Source: Leptodontidium sp. MPI-SDFR-AT-0119 | Taxonomy: Eukaryota; Ascomycota; Leotiomycetes; Helotiales; Leptodontidiaceae | Length of the DNA stretch: 64,000 nt | Direction of reading: 5' to 3' | Assembly (NCBI GenBank): GCA_020726505.1 | Contig: JAHLEZ010000039.1 | Location: forward strand, 372,001-436,000 | Shown here: positions 24,674 to 37,279 of the stretch, in pieces | Position numbering within the stretch: the first letter of the stretch is position 1 | How the letters are laid out: the number at the start of each line of letters is the position of its first letter | Program-made: the position numbers and the translations under genes | The notes under the pieces: generated by a model | Told to the model about the DNA's origin: nothing | Databases searched by the model: none | The model's input: only the letters and a program-made list of their open reading frames with translations

Positions 24674-25446
24674 ATGTCAGTGGACGTCTTGCAGCGAAGC
24701 GAAGTGAAAGCACACGGAAGCATCTACGGCAACTCAGGGTTGGAAGAGGAAATTTCAGGTGCTGGCTCTGCGCAACGTGAACACCCGGGCGGTTGGCATG
24801 GACGTCGGACCTCTGGGAAAGACTCCTCTCCTGATGGATTCGGACGGGGCTACGGATACGGATTTGCCGAAAGATTTGGTGCAGAGAATCAAGGTGACAG
24901 AACTGGAGGTTCAGGAAGGAATGGGAGTTCCAGCGGAAGCGGTGGGAATGGTGGAAGTGGTGGGAATGATGGAAGCGGTGGGAATGATGGAAGCGGTGGG
25001 AATGGTGGAAGTGGTGGGAATGGTGGAAGTGGTGGGAATGGTGGAAGTGGTGGGGATGGAGGGGATAGAGGGGATGAACCAAGCACTCAGCCCGAGGACG
25101 CGGCCACCAGGGCAAGAATTTGTAGGTACTCCAAGAACTTTGAAAGAGTCTCTACTGACACCATTCAATAGTAGAACAACAGTTACGCGGCTACGAGGAA
25201 GAAGATCGTTATCGACGAGAAAGCTATCGCCGCAGAGAGGTTTTTGAAAGTCTTCGCCAAATGGGAGAGTTGGAGGAAGCGCGTCGTCGAGAGCTCTTCC
25301 CTACGAACCATCTCTTCCCTACGAACCATCCACCGCGTCGTCAAGAGCATTTCCCTACGAACAATCCAGAACAGGCGATATCGACAAAGCTCTTGATTCT
25401 CTTGGGCTTAATCGTAATAGTACTCCGATTGTTCCAGTCCAACTGA
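24674..25446 (+). CDS. Gly-rich, coiled-coil, tail-anchored protein (unrecognised)
   Basis: Read as 24674..25121 joined to 25172..25446, 240 residues. The frame is chosen because splicing links it to a coherent second exon. The order is a charged N-terminus, seven six-residue G-S-G-G-N-G/D units (about residues 88-129), and a strongly charged helix (EEEDRYRRESYRRREVFESL). Two FPTNH motifs, a variant FPTNN and a C-terminal hydrophobic segment (LLILLGLIVIVL) follow, ending five residues before the stop region. This suggests a protein anchored by its tail with the rest in the cytosol. I know no named family. The gene could have further upstream exons. A second plus frame at 24759-25247 is also open through the repeat but does not connect to the second exon. 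Confidence 0.62.
24935..25060 (+). repeat. 18-bp coding minisatellite, seven units
   Basis: Units of ggaagtggtgggaatggt with a/g and c/t variants encode GSGGNG or GSGGND. The period is a multiple of three, so all frames stay open, which explains the long reverse-strand frames here. Confidence 0.85.
25122..25171 (+). other. Intron in the Gly-rich gene
   Basis: 50 nt, donor GTAGGT, branch-like TACTGAC, acceptor CAATAG. Joining T at 25121 to TA at 25172 gives Leu and continues a helix (RARI-L-EQQLRGY). Using the next AG at 25174 would create TAA. Confidence 0.68.
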
Positions 25447-25740
25447 CGGAATGCAATCATCTCGGACGGATATGGCCTTGGCTTTTCAGCAAGTGCCCAC
25501 AAAGTGCGTGTAGCATGGAGGGGGGTAATATTTCGTTTTCGTCCCGGGCCGCTTCGCGAAGCTCTTAAGGGTGCCTCCAGAGAGAGTGTCATGAACTGTA
25601 CCGTGGAAAGTGTTTACCACGGACTACTCTCAGGCTCATGCCCTCGTGGTCAGATCACTCTCAACCCCGTGCGTCCCTGCCTCATTTACGTTATAATCGA
25701 GGGAACACTCTAATGCTAATAAGATCACTCTATACTCCGT
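25447..25740. other. Unmutated 3' flank
   Basis: Base-balanced, no gene recognised. Short self-complementary stretches (cttcgcgaag at about 25551, ccgtggaaagtgtttaccacgg at 25602) could be the end of the upstream transcript. RIP-type sequence starts at about 25740. Confidence 0.5.
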
Positions 25741-28700
25741 GCACCGTCTCGTTAATTTTAAAGGCGGAAACGCGGTATAAACGCGTTATATACGCGCGTT
25801 CTATAAGATACACGTTCCCTTTAACTTGATTTTAGCTCTACTCTGTCTTTCTAGAACATTATATAGTAACTAGACAATTTTAAACCTTATATTCACAATA
25901 TCTTCTTTGTCGTCGATACAACTTCCTCTACATTGCCTAGTTATAAAATGTATATATACTAGCTATCGTATATTATACTATAAACCCTACAGCTCGATCG
26001 TGTTTATAGTAACCCTACGGCGACATTTAAGGGATATACACTCTAGGCTCCTAGTTAAACTACGACAGTAGATTGCTAGTGTCTATAAGGCTGACATCGA
26101 CGATCTTGTTTCTAAAGATACCCATACGGCTTTACTACTCCCACAAGATAATTTATTTTCATTGCCTTTCCTCTTAACGTATAGCGGGTTCGCCTGTGAT
26201 TATATAAACAGCTGTCGCTTCTTAACTAAGAGCTACGGGACGATATAGAGCCACTTAAACTAAGAGCACGGAATATATCGAGCTAATTGTTAGTCTTATA
26301 TATATTATGTCTATCTCTAGAGCTAGTACTCGACCACACGTGCCTAGTACTAGACTATGTGAAGCCAAGAGGGAGAAGAGGAGGGAGTACATTAGCGATT
26401 ACTTGAGAAAGGGAGGTATAACAAGGGGGGGAGGCGTTTAAGAAACACTAATACAGACTAAGCTAGTCAACTCTCTATTCTATAGTCCCTTCACTAGTAA
26501 GAACAAATAAACCTTATTCAAATCGCACATAATCTTACAGTCGGTAAGGAGCCAGAAGGGAGTAACAACATAACTACCTAATTAGACTATACCGCATAAC
26601 TTACGTAATTTGCTAATCGACCTCTCCGAATCCTTATAACAACAGCCTGTTTACTTGCCCGAGACTATTTAAGCGACTATATCCTTAGAGCCTAAAAGAA
26701 CTTTAGTCTCACAAGTCTAAAGAGTAATAAGCTAAAGCTTTATTACTTACTAAGTGCGTTTGATCGAGTTATTTAGCGTTATTATAGTACGCTTTAGACG
26801 ACCCCCGAGCTCTTACGTTACTAGCTTAAGACATTTACTTTAACTAGGTTTTACCCTAAGCCTTTTAAGCCACTTACACGGCCTATAACATTTCGCTAAT
26901 ATTAGAAGTACTAGCGGCAGTTCTTGTACTTTATTTTTTGTACTTAGCGGATTAGGCTAACTATTCGGGACTAAGTCTATAGTATTTAGTTTTCTCCTGT
27001 TTAAGGAACCCTTATTAAACAAGTCTAAGAGCTTCTTATTAAATATAAAGAAGAGTATTAGAAGGGGGATAAGAAAGAGGAATAGGGGGAGAAATAAAAA
27101 GCCAATTTAAAAGACAAATAAGAAAATAAGTCAAACGACGGATAAGAAGACTGATTAAAGAGCGATATAAAATCTATAAAGGGTAATAGTAAAGAGTCGG
27201 ACTCGAGTTCAGCCGACTCAACTACTAGACCTACTAGGCAAGATATCGTAGTTAAGCGACTCTTTTAGTTAAGTTATACCTTCTAGACTAATATCTCAAT
27301 AACTAGGACTACTTCTCACCTATTACTTATTTACTTCACTAACATCCTCGGGATCCAGGCACAGGGTCTCGCCTTTCGCACACTGTACCTTTATACGACG
27401 ATTCTTATTAAGCTCGTTTATATTAGCCGTCTTCTTATACTTAAATATACGCTCCTTTAATATACTTATCGAACGCTTAGCTGGCCGAGTTACTCTATTT
27501 GCCCTAATCAGCTTAAGCGGCTCCAGCTCATCTAGAGAAAGTATCTCTGTCGAGGAAGTAGTCATCTAATATCACGGTTACTAGAGCTACTCTAGTAAGG
27601 TCGTAGTATTACTAAAAAGGAAAGTACTTAAGCGAACATTAGTTAGTCTACGGACAGTTAAGTCTTAACCCTACGCTTACGTAGTACTTACTATTAGATT
27701 AGCATCTCCTAACTCCGTATTATAGTCTAAGTCACGATTCAAGATTGTCAGGTTATACTCTAATAACTTATATTTAATTAAAAGCCGGTCGTCACTTTAA
27801 AGCTAGTTAAAGATAACCTAGTTAATAACTAGCCTAGTTAGTCCTTCCTAATAGAACTATTAAACTAACTTAGTAATAGCTATCTCCGGCTAAGTAAGCA
27901 GGCGTAGATATCAAAAGATGAACTCTAAGTTAAAGAGAAGTAATCTCAGTCACGCTTAAAGAATTACCTTTAACTAGCTACGAAATTTAGCCGCCTCTTA
28001 TAAATATATGTACATTTTATAAGAGGGATACTTAGACGAATAACTAAAATCGCATTTATTAAGTATCGAAACACACGTTAAGTAATACAGAATATCTTTA
28101 TATATAACAAAAGGCTCGCCATTATTATAGAGTATTACAAGGCTTAGAGTCGGACGAACTATGCCTTTTATATTATTCGTATCTTACCTCGGCTTATAAG
28201 CTATATACTATTTCAGTATCTAGTATACATTCGACCCTTTACAAGATCGCTGGCTTATTAGTCCTAAGCTAAGGTCTTTTTCTCTCTAACAAGTAATCCC
28301 AGATATATAAAGAGTTCGTTAGTCTTTTTTACGTCGCAAGGGAAACTATAAACATCTAACTAAATAAGCCCGATAATTAAACAATAAACTCAAAAGGTCT
28401 CGGGGGCTTCTCTTAGTGTAGCCGTATATAAGTAAGTTGTTATTATTATTACTAAGCGCTATCTTTCCGGCCTTGAAAAACTATTTAATATCTACTCCTT
28501 TACGACGTCCACAGCTTACTAGTTATAAGTTGGAATCGTAAGACAGAGTGGCTATACTCTATAAACGCTTATTACATTATATATTATTAATAAAGTATTT
28601 CCTGCACGCCTACAGCCCAAGCTTATCTAGTAGTATAAGATTATATCTGCGCTTTAGTATAAGTGGCTACAGATCGACTAGCTAAAGGCGAAGCTCTGGG

Positions 28701-29531
28701 CAAGCTAGGCTGAACTTAATTAACCCCGCCTAAGATCGGCTATAGTAGTAATTTAGTAACTAAAGTAGACTTATATATAACTCCTAGTATTAGTATAAGT
28801 ATTATTATATAATAATCGGCAACAATCTAGACAAATAAGAAAGCGACGACACGGCTCCTTTAATGCTAGCTCAAACAAGCGTCTAAGGGTTAATAGAGCG
28901 CTTATAACGGGACTAAGCCATAAACCCGCTTTACTAAAAGCTCAAAATCCACTAGATAGTAACTAATAAGAGATAAGGAAAGCCGACGAACTAAAGCACA
29001 GGAGTTTACTTAGAAATCATTAAAATTACTAACTAATATAAGAAAGGTCTCTAGAAACTATACTAGCTACCCCTCCACAAACATCCTCTCCAACATCCTC
29101 TCCTTTAGTATATATAACACCCTCGAGTGGGCGTACTTCTACACTAAATGTACAACTTATAATGGAGAAAGCTCCTATAAAACTTTTATAATCACTTACT
29201 TATAAGCGCGCCCTATTAGCTTTACTTAAGGAAAGTACATATATAAATTAGGGGCAAAGTGAGCTTAATCTCTTACTTAAAAACCCGTGGGTGTAACTAT
29301 ATTAAGAGAGAATTTTTATTATATGTAATATAGTCCAGTTCTACTAGTAATAGTTTTTGGAAAGTACGTGTAATAAGTAGTTTTTTGTATAGTGAAATTA
29401 AAGTGTAGTCTATATAAGAATACAGTGTAATCGAGTTAACCCTAAGCCCACAAATCCCACCTACACAAGTATCTAATTTATTAAAAAACTACAGAATACT
29501 AAGTACAACTATAGCATAACCTATCCCCTAA
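25741..29531. other. RIP-type tract, content unassigned
   Basis: AT-rich with stops in all frames on both strands. CpG is still common, and many stretches read as near-open frames on the minus strand between 26.4 and 29.1 kb, so it is probably a dead transposon. I could not identify a transposase, RT or helicase motif. Confidence 0.55.
27323..27565 (-). pseudogene. Short surviving frame of an unidentified element protein
   Basis: 80 codons starting ATG at 27565. The composition is charged (LDELEPLKLIRANRVTRP, then KERIFKYKKTANINELNKN), ending in LCLDPEDVSEVNK. It looks like the charged C-terminal part of a transposon protein and may be the best-preserved part of whatever fills 26.4-29.1 kb. 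No family is assigned. Confidence 0.35.
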
Positions 29532-32500
29532 GAATTAGCCTAATTAGTGGAGTTAAATGTTAAGCTCAATATGTTGATTTGCGTCGAGCGCAAATTCGCA
29601 GTTACCCCAAGCGCCATTATCCGACATTTACGAAACCAACACAAGACCGATAAAGCAGGTCGAAGAATACATTCGGGATCCCATTTATATACGACAAATC
29701 AGTCCCGTAACTTATTATTCCAGTTGTAAATGGGTTTCAATGCCAGGAGTATCTATTTAAGAGCTAGAGCAAAGCGCTACTAAAGAAGTATAGTAATAAT
29801 GCCCACAACAAACAGAGCATAACAAATAAGGATATATTTAAATTAGTTAAATTATAATGTTAGTTTGAGGCAAAGAGAGGGAGGTTTTAGATTATTAATA
29901 AAGCTAGAGGCCAGGAGCAGGAGCGCTAAGCCCGGCGAGCCAGGACACGTGACGTAAGAGAAGAAACCGACAATTTAAACAATAACAATAATAATAAGGA
30001 GAAGACTAAAAGCGATTAAGATAATATTAATAATTAAATTATTTAAGATATTAAAAAATAAAAGGGCGAGGCCTAAGAGTAACGATTGTGAACGTTAAAA
30101 GAGGTGCCCGTCGTTAAAATAGATTCGTGGTTACGGTATATTAAGTGAAATAAGGTATTAAGCTAATTTAAGTATAATTTAGTCGAAACATTCCGTTATA
30201 CCCGTATACCCGACCTAGAGGAGCCGCAATTAGAGCTATTATTGCGTGCGTGGAATCGAATTTTAAAGCGTTATTTAAATACGTTAAAAGCGACCGACTA
30301 TAAAGACATATTAAAGTAGTAGGCATCCCCTAAAAATAAAGCCGCGGACTAACGCCTATTTGAATTACTATAAAATACTAAAAGTGTCGATAAGTATAGT
30401 AGGATTTTTACATATTTTATTTATTATATAATACGTACGGCGCTATTAGAGAATTATATAAATAAAACAAGTATATTAAATTGTTTTTAAGGTTTTAAAT
30501 ATAATTTCTAAAATATTATATTAAATTTAACTATGACTATAAAAACCGGAGTGAAATACACTAAGGCACAATAGAAATGTATTTAAAGAATCCGGGGTAA
30601 ATTAAATAAGGGCAACCCCGCAGATAATGAGACCGAAAATCGACTATTAACTAATGTATTAATGTGTTTATATATATTAATAGTAATATAGGATACTAGC
30701 CGAATTAGATTGTACTATTCGCTTATAATATATTATTTAGCCCTCCGAGGAATCGATAAATAGAGCTAGTTATTACAATCGGCGATTTTTTACACGCTTA
30801 TTTTAATAAATATATTATAGATTAACCAGTTGATTATGTTAGAAGTGGCTATCTTATGCGAGCTATAGCCGGAATTACACTTAGACAATAAAGCCGACGT
30901 TAATTCTGTACTTAACTAGATCTATTAGTTACGAGAGTTATATTTATACAAGGGTTCATTTTCACTAACGTCTAGTATTTTGACGTAGTTAGCTATAAGA
31001 AAGAAGTTCAATAAGACGTATTAGTCGCCGTCTAATATTTATTAGTTAGATAACGAGTAGACGATTAATTATTTAAGCCAGCTAGTTATATTAGCCAAGA
31101 TCGAGAGCATATGTCACACGTTAATTAGAGAATTATAAGAATTAATAAATATATTAACATTTAGTTCCCCGGTGCCCCCCATCGATTTGAGTCGAATTGT
31201 TAATAGTATAGTATAGAGCTAGGCATTCCGGCGACAGAATTTCAGTTTTATCACTTATACCCAGAACTAGGACTAAGTAGCCGGGGATTATAAGTTTTTA
31301 TTAAAGCGAGCACGGAAAAGGGAGGGGCAATAAAGGTTATTACGGACTAACCGCACCACTAAGAAGGTTAAGTAGGTAGATTCCTAAGTCACATTATATT
31401 TGACTAAGGAACGTCAATTTTTACGGAAGTTAATAGTGTATATATATATTACCAGTATGTCGGCCCATTTCATTTATTATACAGTTATTTATTAGATTAG
31501 GGGGCTAGCCCGCACGTGGACCCGAATTAGGTTCTATTAAAGTAAGTAATAGTATATATTCGGCACGTAACATATATATTATTAACGGACGGGTATGTTT
31601 TTTGACTATATACGACAAGGCGCGGAAAAAAAGAGGGAATACTAAGTATATCATCTAGTGTTTATTAGACGAGGTTAGCCAAATCGTGACTTAGTATTTA
31701 GTGTAGGTTCAATTATTTGCCCGGGCATTAGATTATCGCGAATCAGAATATTTGTTTAGGGATTTGCGGGGACTATAGGCCGGTGAGGAGTTAAGCCAGG
31801 CGTTAGGGAGTGCTACTAAGAAGTATTTAGGAATATATTTACAGGCATCCAAATAGAAGTATACCGCCATTAGAATTACCACCTAATATTTAATAAGAAC
31901 TAGCAAGACGTAGGAGAAGGAACATGAGGATCCCGAGGATAGTGTTAACGAGTTTGCCGAGGGAGATAATAAGGAGGAATTAGAATTAAATACGTTTCGA
32001 TATATTATAGTCTAGTATATTTAATTTAGCCCGCCGGGCAAGGGAAATCGGAAATATCGAATGTTTAGTTGACATAAGTATAAGCAATCCGGGCATAGAC
32101 GTCGGGTTACACAAGCCTATTATACTATCGATAGGGCATTTTTACATCGATTAAGGCCCAAGTTAATCACGGCATATAAGCAAGCGTCGACGGCATAGTA
32201 TAAATTATAGAAGTTACGCAACAACGGCGCTGGCAGTAGTAAGAGTATAGGAGGGACCAGTCATCGCCGCGAAGCCAGCCAGCAGTTGACCAGCCGACCT
32301 ATTAAGAGAGAGCGGATAGAGACATTAAACCTAGCGTTAATTAGATTACAGCGAATATACTATGATCCCCAGGCTAAGCCACGAACTAAAGGACAGGCGT
32401 CCGCGTTGCAATTAGTCTATTGCCTGTCCTAAACACAGCCGTTGGTCATCGTATTACCTACTAGCAGTGGCAAGTTAATATTGTTTTTTTCGGTGGTAGT

Positions 32501-34150
32501 AATGACTTAGTAATAGACGGTCATTATCGTTGTGTTATTTACCGTGTTAGTTAATAATATTATTAAGCGTGGACAAGCGGCCGGGTTAAATTACGAAGAA
32601 TAGATTAGTGAGAAGTCCAGACATGAATTGCAGTAGTTAATCGTGGTTAACGTAGACCGGGCGGTCTAGGGCGAGTTTTTACATTATACTAAGGGTTTAG
32701 AGTTAGAAGGGCAATTGGCCTATATGTTTTTTGATAAGGTCTATGTTGTATTTACTAATACATTATACTATAAGCGGTTGCGAGAGTTATAGATATTACG
32801 ATATTTAGATTGCCTATTCATTGGATTGACGGCGACGTTAATAATAGATTTAGAGGATATATTACGGGAGCGGTTATATATTAATAATGCCCAAATATTC
32901 TGGCGAAGTATAGCACGAAAGACGATTCGATATTAAGTGAGGGATAGCAAGAATAAGGCCTTATTCGACGTAGCCATCAAATATATCCAACAGACATATT
33001 TGAGAGCAAGTACGAGAGGGGTTGTATACGTCCGGAGTTACAAGACCGGAGGGGTCGTCAGTAAAGTATTAAAATGTCCATTTTATCGAGCACGCGCGGA
33101 ATCGAAGGGGGAGGTATTACAGTAGTAGGTCCAGGGTACCGGCGGGTAGATCGTGGCCACGGGGGTATTAGGGACCGGCATTAACATCGAGGGGATCGTT
33201 TACGTAGTCTACGTTAGGCGACCATATAGATTGACTAGTTTCGTGCCGCAATCTAGACGCGGGGGGCGGAATAGCGAGGTCAACGAGTTAATTATTATCA
33301 CCCGAGTTAAGAATAGTCATAGGCGGAGACAGAGTGAGATCATAAGCGAGTATTCGGTTAAGCAGATTAATAAGGATGCCATGACAGAGTTTATTTAGGG
33401 CTAAGGGTGTCGACGTTAAGTATTAAGTCGGTATATAAACAGTGATTAAGATAAAAGCAGTTATAGCCAGACGGATAGTGTGTTTTGTAACTAGTGTAGG
33501 ATAGGTAGTAGGGCGAGGGGCTAGAGACACGAAGAGTCAAGGGAAGAGCCCGGGATCGACGTGATAAAAGAAAGCGAGGCGATTAAGGGAGCGGGTATTA
33601 TTTAGCGCAGGTTAAGGCGGGTATAAGTTTCCTAAGAGCAGATAATCGCGGTAATAAATGGATTACAAGGTAATTATATATATTGTGGATTAGTGCAGAA
33701 GGAGCATACAAGAGGGCGGGCACATGGATATAAGGATTATTAGCAGGCTGTGGAGTCCGGATATAAGATTACGGCATATGAGGCATAGTGAGAGAATGTT
33801 GATTTAAGGACATTTCAATATTATTAGAAGTGCGGGTTATTCTAAAGGATATACCGGCGTTTAAAACACGACAGATGGTGTAAGTACCCCGAGGTGATAT
33901 TACCCGGGATATTTATATTGTACTAAAAGTAGTATTTATAAGTGATTGTTAAGGCGGCGGGATTTCAGGGGGATTATATAGTTAACATTTAAGAGTAATT
34001 AAAGGAAGTAGGAGAGGGGTTTAGTTAGGATTGGGAGAGTAATTAGATGAAGACATAGCGAATGGCATATGAGATATATACCAGGATAATAAAGGAAGAC
34101 GGATCGCCAGCAGGAAGGGTATAGAGAGGATATGATGTATTCGGTGCCAG
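29532..34150 (+). pseudogene. Telomere-linked RecQ-type helicase gene (TLH), RIP-mutated
   Basis: A plus-strand frame can be followed for about 4.6 kb through scattered TAA/TAG stops. Near the start (29547-29650) is a zinc-finger-like segment (LICVERKFAVTPSAIIRHLR) like that of DUF3505 at the N-terminus of fungal TLH proteins; the second Cys is replaced by Arg. A long central region follows. Helicase motif I is at about 32457-32474 (PTSSGK), motif V at about 33153 (ATGVLGTGINIEG) and motif VI near 33250 (QSRRGGRN). Cys-containing C-terminal sequence continues to about 34.1 kb. Such genes normally lie beside telomeres. It is not functional here. Confidence 0.85.
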
Positions 34151-34344
34151 AGGGGTCCCAAGCCGAATTGTGGCCGCCGAGAGAGAGAAGTCGGTTTATT
34201 TTAGGTTAAGCGAGGCTCTCTAGATTAACCGAGACTCTTAGACTTTAACTGATTCTATTATTAGTATATACTAACCCTCTTTAAGCTTAGCTTATAATCT
34301 AACCCTAATTAGGATGCGGCTCTTATATTAATCAAATTAATCAA

Positions 34345-34530
34345 TTAATACTTGATTAATTTGATTTGATTTGATTTGATTTGATTTGATTTGATTTGAT
34401 TTGATTTGATTTGATTTGATTCGATTTGATTTGATTTGACTTGATTTGATTTGATTTGATTTGATTAATCAAGATTTTACTTGATTTGAATATGATTAAT
34501 AGCCATTAATCAGATCAAATCAAATCATTT
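34345..34530 (+). repeat. TTGAT microsatellite
   Basis: About 20 near-perfect TTGAT units (about 34362-34466) are flanked by self-complementary attaatcaag/cttgattaat blocks and end in inverted atcaaatcaaatc. The array separates the RIP-type helicase ghost from the unmutated hAT fragment. Confidence 0.9.
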
Positions 34531-35100
34531 TTTACGCTGTATATCATCTCAGTCCCATGCGATTCGCACGGTCTTCAGGTTGTGGTCAAAGATTTACTTG
34601 ATCCTGGGAAAGACGAGGATAAAACGACAATTCCTTCAGATCTTCGTGATTTCTGGACTTCGGCATCATCGATTCGTGCTCATTTTGCAAAGGCTTTAAA
34701 GCAACTGAGTCTTCTGCGTTCAAAGATGATATTGATTCATGGAAAGAAGAGATATTTACTTGCTGCAGGGCTAACTCGAGGGGGGACTCACGTAAGAATT
34801 CTATCCCTTGTTACATTATCTAGCTGAATTTAAGTGTCTAGGAAACTGCTATTAAGTCCCTTCTCAAGAACGAAGAACCTCTCAAAATGTATGCCCTCGA
34901 CCCTCGAGCCGACATTCCTTCTGCACTTAAGAACCTTATACTCGACGATAGCTTCTGGCAAAAGCTAAAAGCATTACACAAGCTCATTAGTCCTATGCGG
35001 AGTTCCAGAAGATGTCGGAATCAGATCACGCGACTCTTAATAAAGTGCTCCCTCGATGGATGAAACTGGTAGATCATATACTTGTAGTGGTACGTATGCG
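34531..35100 (+). pseudogene. hAT-family transposase fragment
   Basis: The frame begins within CDSHGLQVVVKDLL, the hAT/DUF659 signature usually read as CDSHGLQLLIKD. It continues with FAKALKQLSLLRSK, GKKRYLL and LTRGGTHVRIL, which are recognisable against the family's GKRYSLxLxVxTRWGTQ block. A second segment (AIKSLLKNEEPLKMYALDPR, then FWQKLKALHKLISP) follows, with a frameshift near 35000 after which the frame continues as EFQKMSESDHATLNK. Both the N-terminus and the C-terminal dimerisation domain are missing. Base composition is normal, without RIP signs, although both neighbours are RIP-mutated. Confidence 0.82.
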
Positions 35101-35139
35101 GTGTTGATATTCATGATGGTTGTCTAGTCTACATTCTAC

Positions 35140-35560
35140 AGAATTGGGGTTTGGGGTGTTGTTGTTCCGAATACGGTTTAGCGCGTGGCACGAGGTCAGG
35201 TGACTTGAGGTCACCCGATCCGAGAGCTATTCCAACAGATGCTCTCCTATACTTATCTCAGGGGGCTCAGACGCTTCTTTTGTGCGAACCAGCGCACGGG
35301 CTAATTCTATTAGCTCACTTACTATTTAGCGTGGAGCTACTACCTAATGCAGTAACGCGCCTTAGGGTGGTCCGTGCAGCTTCAGTTCTCACAGCAAAGC
35401 GTCTAAGGGAAAATAGTGCCAGTTTATATAGTAGCCGCCGCCAATTCAACTTCGAAATTTCAAACACTTCACGATATTTCAACGCGCAACGACTAGAATT
35501 AACTATAGTACACAGGTTCTCTTAGTATTATATTTATCTACCTTTACATAATTTTTTAAG
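35140..35560 (+). other. Unmutated segment, possibly a solo LTR
   Basis: A base-balanced block starting about 35147 with TGTTGTTGTTCC contains a 124-codon open frame at 35151-35525 that has no recognisable domain. It interrupts the hAT remnant. The block lacks a second copy in the window and a clear CA end, so the LTR reading is weak. Confidence 0.3.
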
Positions 35561-35689
35561 GTATTTGAAAGCCTCCTTTAATACGATGTATACCTGCCAA
35601 GGCCGACTACTTTTTCGAGTTTGGGCCGCCACGTTAAAATCTAATTTGAAAGTTTTTTACTATTTCACGAATACTCCTCCTAAGATTAT

Positions 35690-36150
35690 ATATTATAGCT
35701 TCTAAAGATTATATAGATTAAGAGAACCTCTAAGCGTGGTTTTTATATTAATCAGTAGTAGACTCGTTGAGTTCTAAGGGTAAAAGTAATCTTTGGGCCG
35801 AGTTTTAGTAGTTTTACCTCTAAAGTCTTCTGTTAATTAACCACTATATATCTTACTATTAAGTAATATAGTTTCTAAGGATAATATATATTAAGGGAAC
35901 TTCTAGGCGTAGTTTTTATATTAATCAGTGGTGGACTCGTTAAGTTTTAAAGGTAAAGGTAATCTTTGAGCTGAGGTTTAGTAGTTTTATATCTAAAGTA
36001 CTTTGTTAATTAACAACCATACGTTTAAGCGTTAATTAATATGACTTCCGAGGATAGTATATATTTAAAGAACCTTTATATATTTCTTTTATATTACTTA
36101 GTAATAGACTCGTTATATTATAAGTGTAAAGGTGTTTTTTGTTTAAGCAC
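35690..36150 (+). repeat. Three tandem copies of a unit of about 173 bp
   Basis: Units start near 35701, 35875 and 36048. They share agaacctctaagcgtgg-like text and ttttatattaatcagtagta, then gactcgtt. Copies are diverged by RIP-type changes. Confidence 0.8.
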
Positions 36151-36204
36151 GCCTTTATCGATTAATTACCTATAGAACACTTACTTACTATACACTTACT
36201 CACT

Positions 36205-36760
36205 AAAAGTAAGTGAGAGTAAGTGAACCAATTAAAGGCCGCATAGTTAACTCCCTTTAAAAGGGTAGTATACTTCGTTAGAGGCCGTATAGTTAGTTCC
36301 CTTCGAGCGGGTGATATACTTTAAGGGTATCTGTGATACTATAAGTATTTCAAGAAAAGTAAGTAGAAGTAAATAGGCCAATTAGAAGCCACACAGTTAG
36401 CTCCCTTCGAGGAGGTGGTATACTTCGAGGAGGGTGTTTATAGTACTATGAGCTCTCTAAGAAAAGTAAGTGGAAGTAAATGGGCCAATTAGAGGCCGCA
36501 TAGTTGGCTCCCTTTGAGGGAGTGGCATACTTCGAGGAGGGTGTTTATAGTGCTGTGAGCTCTTCAAAAGTAAGTAGAGGTAAATGGGCTAATCAGAGGC
36601 CGCACAGCTGGCTTGCTTTTATAGTATTTAAGACGATAATAGTATTATGAGTTGTCTAGAAAAAGTAAGTGGAAGTAAATGGGCTAATTAGAGGGCCGCA
36701 CAGTCGGCTCCCTTCGAGGGGTTAGCACACTTCGAGGGGTGTCTATGATACTGTGAGTAA
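36205..36760 (+). repeat. Five tandem copies of a unit of about 95-150 bp
   Basis: Units begin at 36205, 36356, 36472, 36567 and 36660. Each opens with a form of AAGTAAGTGGAAGTAAATGG followed by GCCAATTAGAGGCC. Each continues with gcacagttggctccctt and acttcgagg. Single copies of the opening motif recur near 36880, 37139 and 37240. Confidence 0.85.
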
Positions 36761-37279
36761 GGGGCAATAGCTAATAAAAGTTAGTGAGTTAATTAAGGGA
36801 CGATAATAATACAACTTCTTAAGTATTTAAAACAATAATAATTGGAGTTCTTTAGTAGAAGTAAATAAACTGAAGTACGTGAGAGTAAGTGAACTAATTA
36901 AATCGCCTGCTGTATTACATAATTAGTCCCGCCTCCTGCGATCCCCAGCCACCTGCCAGTCTTTATTTTAGTTATTCTTTTACTATAATGTCAAAAACCT
37001 AATACCAGGCTTCTGTTCTAGAGTCTGAGATTTTAAGGCGTTTGACTAGTCACCCTTTATTAGTTAATCCCTACTTAAGTATACGTTAATATCCTTCCTC
37101 CCCGCTAAGGCCGATCCGCTTTTTATTTATCTTATAAATAAGTGAAAGTAAATGAGCCAATTAAAGAGTAGAACTAACTTCACATAGCCACACTTTAATC
37201 TACTCTTTTACCTTCTGTAGCTTAATCTATTACCTAGAGAAGCAAGTAAGAGTAACTGAGCCAATCAAATACCTTGGCG

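Noticed and set aside
24759..25247. 162-codon plus frame through the minisatellite, and three minus frames in the same place
   Set aside because: The 18-bp period keeps several frames open. Only the 24674 frame splices into the second exon without creating a stop.
34290..34312. ctaaccctaatta resembling telomere repeats
   Set aside because: Only about one and a half units; not an array. A similar single unit at 29437 is equally isolated.
35151..35525. 124-codon plus frame
   Set aside because: No recognisable domain and the block looks more like a non-coding transposon piece; kept only as an uncertain segment.
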